This document shows positions 1 through 6,799 of a DNA stretch of 10,932 nucleotides, in pieces (the stretch's first letter is position 1; every line of letters begins with the position of its first letter). The stretch covers positions 1 through 10,932 of the forward strand of contig JACXVH010000046.1 in NCBI GenBank assembly GCA_014763515.1. The letters run 5' to 3'. The stretch is from Flavobacteriaceae bacterium. Its GTDB lineage: Bacteria > Bacteroidota > Bacteroidia > Flavobacteriales > Flavobacteriaceae. The notes under the pieces are model-generated. The model did not search any database and was not told the DNA's origin. It saw only the letters and a program-made list of their open reading frames with translations. Both the position numbers and the translations under genes were made by a program.

Positions 1-401
1 ATTACATAAAGATTAAAAACCAAACGATAACGATCTGGTAATTCTTGAATTATTTTTGTTAAAAACTCAACAGAAACTGAATCATCATCAACTTCAACAT
101 CCTCTTGATCGGGCATGTTTTCTGAAATTATTTCAAAAATCCCTTTCTTCCGATATTGTTGTAAAACATAGTTAATTACAACTCTTTTTGCCCATCCTTC
201 AAAAGAACCTTTAAACTGATAATGTTCTATTTTGTCAAAAATTAACAAAAAACCTTCTTGAAAATTATCTTGAGCTTCTTCATAATTGCGCGAATATTTA
301 AGACACACTGCAAAAATACTTGAACTTAAATGTTTGTATATTTGCTCTTGTGCCTTTCTATTTCCGCCCTTGCATTCATGTATAATTTGCTCAAGTATCA
401 A
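1..401 (-). CDS. ECF-type RNA polymerase sigma factor (3' end beyond window)
   Basis: About 133 codons are visible and the frame stays open to the left edge. The translation is a typical Bacteroidota ECF sigma-70: residues 11-55 contain KGGNRKAQEQIYK, then KYSRNYEEAQDNFQEGFLLIFDKI-type region 2.1-2.2. This is followed by GSFEGWAKRVVINYVLQQYRK (regions 2.3-2.4, -10 recognition and melting), an acidic linker (DQEDVEVDDD), and the start of region 4 (LPDRYRLVFNLYV). The helix-turn-helix that reads the -35 box lies outside the window. No in-frame ATG precedes the conserved region, and an in-frame TGA (405-407) sits two codons upstream of TTG 399-401, so TTG is the most likely start. The gene begins 12 nt after the stop of the upstream lipoprotein gene, so the two are probably co-transcribed. 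Its target regulon cannot be told from the sequence, and no anti-sigma factor is visible. Confidence 0.85.
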   Translation of the reverse strand, partial: MILEQIIHECKGGNRKAQEQIYKHLSSSIFAVCLKYSRNYEEAQDNFQEGFLLIFDKIEHYQFKGSFEGWAKRVVINYVLQQYRKKGIFEIISENMPDQEDVEVDDDSVSVEFLTKIIQELPDRYRLVFNLYV

Positions 402-413
402 TTGTCAAAAAAA

Positions 414-821
414 TTAATAAACTGGTATCTCCCTCTCTATAAAAGTATTTGCTCCTTCTGAATCTACACCTGTCCAGAATTTAAATACATAACTGCCATT
501 ACTCAATACTTTAAAATTAAAAGTATCGCTTATTAATTCCTCTGTTAAATCAGTACACCCACTTTTTTCTTCTACAATATTTTGTACTGCAAAAGTCCTT
601 TCATTTAAATTACTCTCATAATAAAAACCATCAGGAAAGTGACAGGTTGTTGGTCTGTTATACCAAACAGTAATCGTGTAAACACCTCCTAATTCAAAAG
701 AATCAGGCATTTCAACTGAAACAGCTGGCACCAATTCTAAATGAAATCTTGGTGTATCATCATTGGGACTACAACTAATAAATGCAGCCAATAAAACTAA
801 TAATAAAATTAATCTTCTCAT
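414..821 (-). CDS. Small predicted lipoprotein of unknown function
   Basis: A 135-residue product that I do not recognise as a named family. It starts with MRR, a hydrophobic stretch (residues 4-14) and a lipobox-like F-I-S-C with Cys17, followed by SPNDD. That is a signal peptidase II site with the acidic residues often seen behind the Cys of surface-exported Bacteroidota lipoproteins. The mature part has alternating polar/hydrophobic segments (VYTITVWYN, GSYVFKFWTGVDSEG) suggesting a small beta-sandwich, with two further cysteines (60 and 89) that could form a disulfide. It is transcribed toward the sigma factor gene 12 nt downstream, so it may belong to the envelope-sensing side of that regulator; this is inference from position only. 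recA upstream is separated by a terminator, so a promoter is expected in 822-883, but I see no clear TAnnTTTG box there. Confidence 0.75.
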   Translation of the reverse strand: MRRLILLLVLLAAFISCSPNDDTPRFHLELVPAVSVEMPDSFELGGVYTITVWYNRPTTCHFPDGFYYESNLNERTFAVQNIVEEKSGCTDLTEELISDTFNFKVLSNGSYVFKFWTGVDSEGANTFIEREIPVY

Positions 822-883
822 TCTTTAATAACTCTATTTTAAAGATGCGGTTTTATTTAAAAGGTTGCGTTAATTTAATAAAA

Positions 884-908
884 AAATCCCGAAAAATTTT
901 CGGGATTT
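884..908 (-). terminator. Intrinsic terminator of recA
   Basis: A perfect inverted repeat with 12-bp arms (AAATCCCGAAAA / TTTTCGGGATTT) and a single central base at 896. It begins five bases after the recA stop codon on the minus strand. Read in the recA direction, the GC core TCGGGA is followed by a run of seven T (886-880). The strong stem directly behind the stop codon separates recA from the lipoprotein/sigma pair. Confidence 0.9.
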
Positions 909-912
909 AATT

Positions 913-1914
913 TTAAGCTTGTGCTTTAAGATAGTCTTTTATTTTGATCTCCAATTCTTCCATCAATTCTGGATTATCTTTTATCAATGATTTCACTGCG
1001 TCTCGACCTTGACCTAGTTTAGTGTCTCCATAGCTAAACCATGATCCACTTTTCTTTATAATCTCATAATCAACAGCTAAATCTAGGATTTCTCCCACTT
1101 TAGAAACACCTTCTCCATACATAATGTCAAATTCAGCCGTTCTAAAAGGTGGAGCAACCTTATTTTTAACAATTTTTACTTTTGCTCTGTTACCAATTAC
1201 ATTGTCACCATCTTTAATTTGAGATGATTTACGAATATCAACACGAACCGAAGCGTAGAATTTTAAAGCATTTCCACCAGTAGTTGTTTCAGGGTTTCCA
1301 AACATTACACCAATTTTATCACGCAGCTGGTTGATGAAGAAAACCGTACAATTTGTTTTATGTATTGTTCCTGTTAACTTACGTAATGCTTGCGACATTA
1401 AACGAGCATGTAATCCCATTTTACTATCTCCCATGTCGCCTTCAATTTCACTCTTAGGTGTTAAGGCAGCCACAGAGTCAATAACAACGATGTCAACTGC
1501 TCCCGAACGAATTAAACTTTCGGTAATTTCTAAGGCTTGTTCCCCATTATCAGGCTGAGAAATAATTAAGTTATCAATATCAACTCCTAATTTTTCTGCA
1601 TAAAAACGATCAAAAGCGTGTTCTGCATCAATAAATGCTGCGATTCCACCTGCTTTTTGAGCTTCAGCAATGGCGTGTAAGGTTAACGTTGTTTTACCTG
1701 ACGATTCAGGTCCGTAAATTTCGATGATTCTACCTTTTGGATATCCATTTACTCCAAGAGCAATATCTAATCCTAGAGAGCCCGAAGAAATAGTTTCTAC
1801 TTCTTCTACGGCAGAATCTCCCATTTTCATTACAGTTCCTTTACCGTAAGTTTTGTCTAATTTGTCTAACGTTAATTGAAGGGCTTTTAATTTGGCTTCT
1901 TTATCTGAACTCAT
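913..1914 (-). CDS. recA: Recombinase RecA
   Basis: RecA forms ATP-dependent filaments on single-stranded DNA, catalyses strand exchange and stimulates LexA-type self-cleavage. The 333-residue product has every hallmark: Walker A GPESSGKTT (68-76), Walker B VDIVVIDS (140-147), DNA-binding loop L1 around EIEGDMGDSKMGLHAR (156-171), and loop L2 NQLRDKIGVMFGNPETTTGG (195-214), followed by NALKFYASVRVDIR. The N-terminal helix KALQLTLDKLDKTYGKGTVMKMG (10-32) supports the ATG at 1912-1914. The protein ends KIKDYLKAQA and lacks the long acidic C-terminal tail of the 353-residue E. coli enzyme, which tempers E. coli RecA; short tails are common in this phylum. It is monocistronic, with its own terminator and a divergent upstream region shared with trhO. 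Confidence 0.99.
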   Translation of the reverse strand: MSSDKEAKLKALQLTLDKLDKTYGKGTVMKMGDSAVEEVETISSGSLGLDIALGVNGYPKGRIIEIYGPESSGKTTLTLHAIAEAQKAGGIAAFIDAEHAFDRFYAEKLGVDIDNLIISQPDNGEQALEITESLIRSGAVDIVVIDSVAALTPKSEIEGDMGDSKMGLHARLMSQALRKLTGTIHKTNCTVFFINQLRDKIGVMFGNPETTTGGNALKFYASVRVDIRKSSQIKDGDNVIGNRAKVKIVKNKVAPPFRTAEFDIMYGEGVSKVGEILDLAVDYEIIKKSGSWFSYGDTKLGQGRDAVKSLIKDNPELMEELEIKIKDYLKAQA

Positions 1915-1978
1915 AATAAAAATATTTTGCGTAAAAATAATTCTTTTTTTTATTAATTCATCGAAATGTTATTAACAA

Positions 1979-1986
1979 CAAAAATA
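1979..1986 (-). promoter_or_regulatory. Candidate -7 box of the recA promoter
   Basis: On the minus strand this reads TATTTTTG, a full match to the Bacteroidota -7 consensus TAnnTTTG, about 65 nt upstream of the recA ATG. I do not see a good TTTG/TTG -33 element at the expected distance, so the call rests on the -7 box and position. I did not find a clear LexA-like operator here. Confidence 0.4.
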
Positions 1987-2055
1987 GAACCAACTAATTA
2001 TAAATCAGTTGTTTCATTTACAAATAGTTACATTTTTTACTTCAAAAAATAGCTG

Positions 2056-2063
2056 TATATTTG
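2056..2063 (+). promoter_or_regulatory. Candidate -7 box of the trhO-trhP-ferredoxin operon
   Basis: TATATTTG matches TAnnTTTG exactly and would start transcription near 2069, leaving a leader of about 50 nt before the ATG at 2120. It lies inside the upstream open-frame extension beginning at 2009, which argues that the extension is not translated. The -33 region is only a T-rich stretch without a clear TTTG. Confidence 0.5.
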
Positions 2064-2119
2064 CAACCGAATTTTTCCATTTAAAATTCAAAATTAATTT
2101 CTCACTTAAAAGTTATAGC

Positions 2120-3487
2120 ATGCAACTGTACAACACTTTAAGCGCAGAAGAACGTGCCCGTTTAATTGATGAAGCGGGAAAAGAAAGAATCACACTCTCG
2201 TTCTATGCGTATGCCAAAATTGAAAACCCACAACAATTTCGCGACGAATTATTCTTAGCTTGGAATCCTTTAGAAGCTCTAGGTCGTATATATGTTGCTC
2301 ACGAAGGAATTAATGCTCAAATGAGTGTTCCTGCCGATCAATTTGAAGCGTTCAGAAATACTTTAGAAGAATATGATTTCATGCGTGGCATTCGATTAAA
2401 TGTGGCTCGCGAACAAAACGATCATTCTTTTTTAAAGTTAACTATAAAAGTACGTCATAAAATCGTTGCTGATGGATTAGACGATGCTACTTTTGATGTA
2501 ACCAACAAAGGAATTCACTTAAAAGCGAATGAATTCAATCAATTATTAGAAGATCCAAATACCATTGTAGTTGATTTTCGTAACCATTATGAAAGCGAAG
2601 TGGGACATTTTAAAGGCGCTATCACACCCGATGTTGATACCTTCCGCGAAAGTTTGCCCATTATTAACGACCAACTAAAAGATTACAAAGAGTCTAAAAA
2701 CCTGTTGATGTATTGCACCGGAGGAATTCGTTGCGAAAAAGCTTCGGCTTACTTTAAACATCAAGGTTTTAAAAATGTATATCAATTAGAAGGCGGTGTT
2801 ATTGAATATGCTCGTCAGGTAAAAGCAGAAAATTTAGAAAGTAAATTCATTGGTAAAAATTTCGTTTTCGATAATCGTCTAGGCGAAAGAATTACCGATG
2901 ACATCATTTCTCAATGTCACCAATGTGGAAAACCTTGCGATACACATACTAATTGTGCTAACGACGGATGCCACTTGTTGTTTATTCAATGCGATGAATG
3001 TGCTGCCAAAATGGAACATTGTTGCTCTTCAGAATGCCAAGAAATCATTCATTTACCATTAGTAGAACAAATCAAATTAAGAAAAGGACAAAGTAATAGC
3101 AATAAAATATTCAAAAAAGGAAAATCTCATGCTTTAAAGTTTAAACACTCTGGAAACATGTCCGATGTAGTTTTAGCTAAAGCAAAACCTGAAGATGATT
3201 TACCTATTCGAAAAAAAATTGCTGTAAAGAAAGTTTTGGTGGGTAATGGTGAACATTATTATTCTAAATCACAAGTTGCCTTATTTAGATTAACGAATAA
3301 AGAAATTAACATTGGAGACGTCTTGCTAATTTCTGGCCCAACAACTGGTGAAGTTGAATTTACACTTGAAAAAATGTTGGTAAATGGAGTAGAAAGTAGC
3401 TTGGCAAGAACGAACGATAAAGTAACTATTCAATTACCTTTCAAAATTAGAAAATCAGATAAATTGTTTAAAATAATAAAGAAATAA
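2120..3487 (+). CDS. trhO: tRNA U34 hydroxylase TrhO (rhodanese family) with an added U32-type C-terminal domain
   Basis: TrhO (YceA/UPF0176 family) uses oxygen to hydroxylate uridine 34 of tRNA to 5-hydroxyuridine, the first step to wobble modifications such as cmo5U or mo5U. The 455-residue product has the family's N-terminal domain (about 20-115, with RIYVAHEGINAQMS). A rhodanese domain (about 135-235) carries the active-site loop YCTGGIRC (Cys199, Cys205) and the downstream YQLEGGVIEY. A cysteine-rich segment (266-306, ten Cys including CHQCGKPC and CDEC) is probably metal-binding. The E. coli protein is about 350 residues; this one adds a C-terminal domain (370-455) homologous to the end of the next gene's product. 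The reading frame is open back to 2009, but MQLYNTLSAEERARL is the family-like start and a promoter box lies between. The stop overlaps the trhP start as TAATG. Confidence 0.94.
   Translation: MQLYNTLSAEERARLIDEAGKERITLSFYAYAKIENPQQFRDELFLAWNPLEALGRIYVAHEGINAQMSVPADQFEAFRNTLEEYDFMRGIRLNVAREQNDHSFLKLTIKVRHKIVADGLDDATFDVTNKGIHLKANEFNQLLEDPNTIVVDFRNHYESEVGHFKGAITPDVDTFRESLPIINDQLKDYKESKNLLMYCTGGIRCEKASAYFKHQGFKNVYQLEGGVIEYARQVKAENLESKFIGKNFVFDNRLGERITDDIISQCHQCGKPCDTHTNCANDGCHLLFIQCDECAAKMEHCCSSECQEIIHLPLVEQIKLRKGQSNSNKIFKKGKSHALKFKHSGNMSDVVLAKAKPEDDLPIRKKIAVKKVLVGNGEHYYSKSQVALFRLTNKEINIGDVLLISGPTTGEVEFTLEKMLVNGVESSLARTNDKVTIQLPFKIRKSDKLFKIIKK
3227..3484 (+). other. C-terminal domain of TrhO shared with TrhP
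   Basis: Codes for TrhO residues 370-455. Aligned by eye without gaps to TrhP residues 328-413, about 41 of 86 positions are identical, including the motifs GP-TTG, LPF-IR and SDKL-KI. The pattern (GD..LI.GPTTG followed by a hydrophobic strand) resembles the Peptidase_U32_C beta-barrel found in YegQ-type proteins. DNA identity is clearly lower than protein identity, so this is an old domain sharing and not a recent duplication. Confidence 0.88.
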
Positions 3488-4728
3488 TGACTTCTAAAGG
3501 AAAAATAGAATTAATGGCACCTGCTGGTAATTTTGAATCCTTACAAGCAGCTTTAGACAACGGATGTGATTCAGTTTATTTTGGTGTAGAGCAATTAAAT
3601 ATGCGTGCTCGCGCTTCTATCAATTTTGTCTTGGACGATTTACCAGAAATAGCGCGTCGTTGTCAAGAAAAGAATGTTAGAACCTACCTTACTTTAAATA
3701 CAATTATCTACGATCATGATCTGTCGATTGTAAAAACACTTTTAAACAAAGCTAAAGAAGCCAATATTACAGCGGTAATAGCTTCAGACCAAGCGGTAAT
3801 TATGACTGCTAGAAGCATTGGCATGGAAGTTCATATTTCGACCCAAGTAAATGTAACCAACATTGAAACGGTAAAGTTTTACGCCATGTTTGCCGATACA
3901 ATTGTACTATCTCGCGAATTGAGCTTACGTCAAGTAAAGAAAATAACAGAACAAATTGAAAAAGAACAAGTTAAAGGACCTAGTGGAAATTTAGTAGAAA
4001 TCGAAATTTTCGGTCATGGTGCTTTATGTATGGCGGTTTCAGGCAAATGTTATTTGAGTTTACATTCACATAATTCTTCAGCTAATCGTGGGGCTTGCAA
4101 ACAAAATTGTCGTAAAAAATACACCGTTATCGATCAAGAAAGTGGTTTTGAAATTGAGATTGATAACGAATACATGATGTCTCCAAAAGACTTGTGTACA
4201 CTTGATTTCTTAGACCAAGTAATTGATTCAGGAATCAAAGTTTTAAAAATTGAAGGTCGCGGTCGCGCTCCAGAATATGTAGCAACCGTTATCAAAACGT
4301 ATAGAGAAGCTATCGATTCGTATTATGACGGAACATTTTCACAAGAAAAAGTAGCTGAATGGATGGAAGCTTTAAATACAGTTTACAACAGAGGTTTCTG
4401 GAGTGGATATTATTTGGGGCAAAAATTAGGCGAATGGAGTAAAGATCCTGGAAGCAATGCAACACAAAAAAAAGTGTACATTGGAAAAGGAATGCATTAT
4501 TTCCCAAAATCGAGCATAGCCGAATTTAAAATTGAAGCTTACGATATTAAAAAAGGAGATAAAGTTTTAATTACGGGTCCAACAACAGGCGTACAAGAAT
4601 TGGTCATCGAAGATATGATGGTAAATGATGAAGCTTCTGAAAAAGCAACCAAAGGAGATAGTTTAACTTTAAAATTGCCCTTTAGAATAAGACTCTCAGA
4701 CAAACTTTATAAAATTGTAGAAGCATAA
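3487..4728 (+). CDS. trhP: tRNA U34 hydroxylase TrhP (peptidase U32 family, YegQ-like)
   Basis: The TrhP/YegQ branch of the U32 family makes 5-hydroxyuridine at tRNA position 34. In E. coli this route depends on prephenate and on Fe-S cluster biogenesis rather than on O2. The 413-residue product starts IELMAPAGNFESLQAALDNGCDSVYFG, the classic U32 N-terminus. It carries the family signature E-x-F-x2-G-A-L-C-x4-G-x-C-x-L-S at 173-191. By comparison with UbiU/UbiV, Cys181, Cys188, Cys204 and Cys237 are the likely [4Fe-4S] ligands. KVLKIEGRGRAPEYV (251-265) is also conserved. Residues 328-413 form the Peptidase_U32_C-type domain shared with TrhO. The start overlaps the trhO stop and the stop overlaps the ferredoxin start (both TAATG), indicating translational coupling. 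Despite the family name, proteolysis is not expected. Confidence 0.93.
   Translation: MTSKGKIELMAPAGNFESLQAALDNGCDSVYFGVEQLNMRARASINFVLDDLPEIARRCQEKNVRTYLTLNTIIYDHDLSIVKTLLNKAKEANITAVIASDQAVIMTARSIGMEVHISTQVNVTNIETVKFYAMFADTIVLSRELSLRQVKKITEQIEKEQVKGPSGNLVEIEIFGHGALCMAVSGKCYLSLHSHNSSANRGACKQNCRKKYTVIDQESGFEIEIDNEYMMSPKDLCTLDFLDQVIDSGIKVLKIEGRGRAPEYVATVIKTYREAIDSYYDGTFSQEKVAEWMEALNTVYNRGFWSGYYLGQKLGEWSKDPGSNATQKKVYIGKGMHYFPKSSIAEFKIEAYDIKKGDKVLITGPTTGVQELVIEDMMVNDEASEKATKGDSLTLKLPFRIRLSDKLYKIVEA
4468..4725 (+). other. Peptidase_U32_C-type domain of TrhP
   Basis: Codes for TrhP residues 328-413, the counterpart of TrhO 370-455. The two are the same length (86 residues) and align without gaps. 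Here the domain is native to the family, so TrhO is the more likely recipient. Confidence 0.88.
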
Positions 4729-4958
4729 TGGTAATTATCACGTTACAAAGAGATAAATGTATAGGTTGCAATTATTGTGTTGAATTTGCCCCTAACCAAT
4801 TCCAAATGTCTAAAAAAGACGGAAAAACGGTTTTGATGAAATCGGTTAATACTAAAGGATTTCACACCTTAAAATCACCAGATCATACCATTGTAGAAGC
4901 TTGTGAATTGGCAGAAAAAGCTTGTCCGGTAAATATTATATCGGTTAAAGAAACCTAA
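4728..4958 (+). CDS. Single-cluster [4Fe-4S] ferredoxin
   Basis: A 76-residue ferredoxin. The first three ligands are in CIGCNYC (Cys11, Cys14, Cys17) and the fourth is most likely Cys66 in the CPV motif near the C-terminus, giving the one-cluster Bacillus/Desulfovibrio-like pattern. Cys59, seven residues before Cys66, is extra and could serve a disulfide or an alternative cluster site. The second CxxCxxC motif of two-cluster ferredoxins is absent. The ATG overlaps the trhP stop, so expression is tied to trhP. The simplest reading, by inference, is that it supplies electrons to TrhP or maintains its Fe-S cluster. It could also be a general electron carrier that merely shares the transcript. 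Confidence 0.92.
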   Translation: MVIITLQRDKCIGCNYCVEFAPNQFQMSKKDGKTVLMKSVNTKGFHTLKSPDHTIVEACELAEKACPVNIISVKET

Positions 4959-4985
4959 AAAATACTCATAAAATACTATTTGAAT

Positions 4986-5024
4986 ACCTGTTTTCGTTAT
5001 AAATGAAAGCAGGTTTTTCTTTTT
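4986..5024 (+). terminator. Intrinsic terminator of the trhO operon
   Basis: ACCTGTTTTC (4986-4995) pairs with GAAAGCAGGT (5005-5014) with one G-T wobble across a 9-nt loop, followed by a T-rich tract (5014-5024). It begins 28 nt after the ferredoxin stop and precedes the next promoter. Confidence 0.85.
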
Positions 5025-5045
5025 AAACCATTCACAAATTTGTAT

Positions 5046-5053
5046 TATCTTTA
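5046..5053 (+). promoter_or_regulatory. Candidate -7 box for the PSP1-gldH-PBP operon
   Basis: TATCTTTA matches TAnnTTTG at 7 of 8 positions. It lies just after the upstream terminator and about 63 nt before the PSP1 ATG, the only room available for a promoter. No convincing -33 element is visible. Confidence 0.4.
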
Positions 5054-5079
5054 CACACAAAATACACTTTTGACAAGTA

Positions 5080-5095
5080 GTTCCACTTAAGGAAC
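5080..5095 (+). promoter_or_regulatory. Leader palindrome GTTCC-N6-GGAAC
   Basis: A 5-bp inverted repeat with a six-base spacer in the predicted 5' leader, 20 bases before the ATG at 5116. The same arms recur just inside the coding region (5132-5144), so alternative pairing across the start codon is possible. Confidence 0.35.
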
Positions 5096-5115
5096 GATCT
5101 ATATATATTGAAACT

Positions 5116-6321
5116 ATGGCATGTACAAATTGTTCCTCAGGAACGCAAGATGGCGCTCCTAAAGGATGTAATAATAATGGTTCTTGCAGCACCGGAAGCT
5201 GCAACAAATTAACGGTTTTCGATTGGTTATCAAATATGAGTTTACCACAAGGTCAAGAATCATTCGACGTGGTGGAAGTTCGTTTTAAGAACGGAAGAAA
5301 AGACTTTTATAGAAACCATGAAAGAATTAGCCTATCTATAGGAGATATAGTGGCAACAGAGTCATCTCCAGGTCACGATGTCGGAATTATATCTTTGGCA
5401 GGTGAATTAGTTAAAGTTCAAATGAAGAAAAAGAAAGTAGCTTTAGATGCTGAACTTTTAAAAATTTACCGAAAAGCAACACAAAAAGATATTGATATTT
5501 GGAGTGAAGCTAGAAAAAGAGAAGAGCCAGTACGCATGCGTGCTAGAGAATTAGCTATTGCTTTAAATCTAGAAATGAAAATTTCTGATGTTGAATTTCA
5601 AGGAGACGGTTCAAAAGCAACTTTTTACTATACTGCTAATGATCGCGTAGATTTTCGTCAATTGATTAAAGATTTTGCTCGAGAATTTAGCATTAGAGTT
5701 GAGATGAAACAAGTCGGTTTCCGCCAAGAGGCTTCAAGACTAGGAGGAATTGGTTCTTGTGGACGCGAATTGTGTTGTTCGACATGGTTAACCGATTTTA
5801 GAAGCGTAAACACTTCTGCAGCTCGTTACCAACAATTATCATTGAATCCACAAAAATTAGCAGGACAATGTGGCAAGTTAAAGTGTTGTTTAAATTATGA
5901 ATTAGACACCTATTTAGATGCATTACAAAGCTTTCCTGATTTAGAAACAAAAATTAAAACTGAGAAAGGAACAGCAGTTTGCCAAAAAGTTGATATTTTC
6001 AAAGAATTAATGTGGTTTTCTTACGAAAATCAACCTGCTCATTGGTATGTTTTGAGTGTCGCTCAAGTGAAAGAAATGCTCGAAAAAAACAAGAAAAACA
6101 AACCTGTTTCCGCTATTGAAGATTTTGTAAATGAAACTACAAAAGAGGAACCTAAAAACTTCCAAAATGCTGTTGGTCAAGACGACTTAAATAGATTCGA
6201 TAAGCCTAAAAAGAAAAATAATCGAAATAAGAAGCGTAAACCTAATCCAAATAACAATAACAACAATAAAAAACCTTCAAATCAAAAAAACACTAATACA
6301 AATGCAAATAAAAAACAATAG
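5116..6321 (+). CDS. PSP1-domain protein, RicT (YaaT)-like
   Basis: A 401-residue cytoplasmic protein of the PSP1 C-terminal-region family. The core (about 45-300) includes VEVRFKNGRKDFYRN and the paired cysteine motifs GSCGRELCC (Cys215, 220, 221) and GQCGKLKCCLNYE (Cys252, 257, 258). In Bacillus RicT, conserved cysteines take part in binding Fe-S clusters within the Ric complex, which affects RNase Y and development; that role cannot simply be carried over here. The N-terminus adds five cysteines (3, 6, 18, 24, 29), possibly another metal site. The tail (about 363-401) is low-complexity Lys/Asn, probably disordered and perhaps nucleic-acid binding. Its last 20 nt overlap the gldH start. Gliding (gldH) and peptidoglycan (PBP1A) genes follow, but no direct functional link is shown. 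Confidence 0.92.
   Translation: MACTNCSSGTQDGAPKGCNNNGSCSTGSCNKLTVFDWLSNMSLPQGQESFDVVEVRFKNGRKDFYRNHERISLSIGDIVATESSPGHDVGIISLAGELVKVQMKKKKVALDAELLKIYRKATQKDIDIWSEARKREEPVRMRARELAIALNLEMKISDVEFQGDGSKATFYYTANDRVDFRQLIKDFAREFSIRVEMKQVGFRQEASRLGGIGSCGRELCCSTWLTDFRSVNTSAARYQQLSLNPQKLAGQCGKLKCCLNYELDTYLDALQSFPDLETKIKTEKGTAVCQKVDIFKELMWFSYENQPAHWYVLSVAQVKEMLEKNKKNKPVSAIEDFVNETTKEEPKNFQNAVGQDDLNRFDKPKKKNNRNKKRKPNPNNNNNNKKPSNQKNTNTNANKKQ
5132..5144 (+). promoter_or_regulatory. Palindrome GTTCCT-C-AGGAAC at PSP1 codons 6-10
   Basis: A perfect 6-bp inverted repeat with one central base, 13 nt after the start codon. Its arms match the leader palindrome at 5080-5095. GGAAC (5091-5095) can also pair with GTTCC (5132-5136), enclosing the start codon in a loop. 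Confidence 0.35.
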
Positions 6322-6796
6322 TTATTTGTGGTTATTAGTTATCCTTGGAACAATTTTAATTTCATGTGATAACAATCAAGTATTTGATCAATATCATAAA
6401 CTAGATGGTTCTTGGTCTAAAAATGATACAATTCGATTTGATTTTGAACAAACCGATACTATAAACCCTTATAATTTGTTCTTAAATGTAAGAAACAATA
6501 AGGATTTTCCGTTTAATAATTTGTTTGTTATTGTTAGCTTAAAAAACCCAAAAAACGAAATGAAAATTGATACCTTAGAATATCAAATGGCATTTCCCGA
6601 TGGTAAATTAATGGGAGAAGGTTTTTCAGATGTTAAAGAAAGTAAACTTTGGTATCAAGAAAATTTTAAATTTAAAAAATCTGGAAAATACCAAATAGAA
6701 ATTGTTCATGCTTTACGCGAAACTGGTTCAATTACCGGTATGGATAAGGTAGATGGTGTAACTGAAGTAGGCTTTAGAATTGAAAAAACAAAATAA
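6302..6796 (+). CDS. gldH: Gliding motility lipoprotein GldH
   Basis: GldH is a lipoprotein required for gliding in Flavobacterium johnsoniae, where gld mutants also lose phage sensitivity and chitin use. The 164-residue product has a signal peptide (WLLVILGTIL) and a lipobox L-I-S-C with Cys22 followed by DNN. It contains strongly family-like stretches that I recognise from GldH: VFDQYHKLDGSW, YNLFLNVRNNKDFPFNNLF, DTLEYQMAFPDGKLMGEGF, DVKESKLWYQEN, and the C-terminal KVDGVTEVGFRIE. The start overlaps the PSP1 gene by 20 nt in another frame and is needed for a complete signal peptide. The stop lies 3 nt before the PBP gene, so the three are one transcription unit. The gene strongly suggests a gliding or T9SS-bearing flavobacterium, but no other gld, spr or por genes are in view. 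Confidence 0.96.
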   Translation: MQIKNNSYLWLLVILGTILISCDNNQVFDQYHKLDGSWSKNDTIRFDFEQTDTINPYNLFLNVRNNKDFPFNNLFVIVSLKNPKNEMKIDTLEYQMAFPDGKLMGEGFSDVKESKLWYQENFKFKKSGKYQIEIVHALRETGSITGMDKVDGVTEVGFRIEKTK

Positions 6797-6799
6797 AAT

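Noticed and set aside
1331..1558. Open frame antisense to recA
   Set aside because: It lies wholly within recA on the other strand and has no recognisable protein features.
1915..2008. LexA-type operator upstream of recA
   Set aside because: No convincing inverted repeat of a known SOS box was found; only the -7 box is supportable.
2009..2119. N-terminal extension of TrhO by 37 residues
   Set aside because: A TATATTTG promoter box lies inside it, the extra residues have no family similarity, and MQLYNTLSAEERARL at 2120 is a family-like start.
4875..5207. Minus-strand 110-codon open frame over the ferredoxin end and PSP1 start
   Set aside because: It crosses a terminator and two well-supported plus-strand genes and has no recognisable motif.
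6250..6300. AAC/AAT-rich run as a simple-sequence repeat or CRISPR-like array
   Set aside because: It is the codon run of the Asn/Lys-rich disordered tail of the PSP1 protein, with no regular repeat-spacer spacing.
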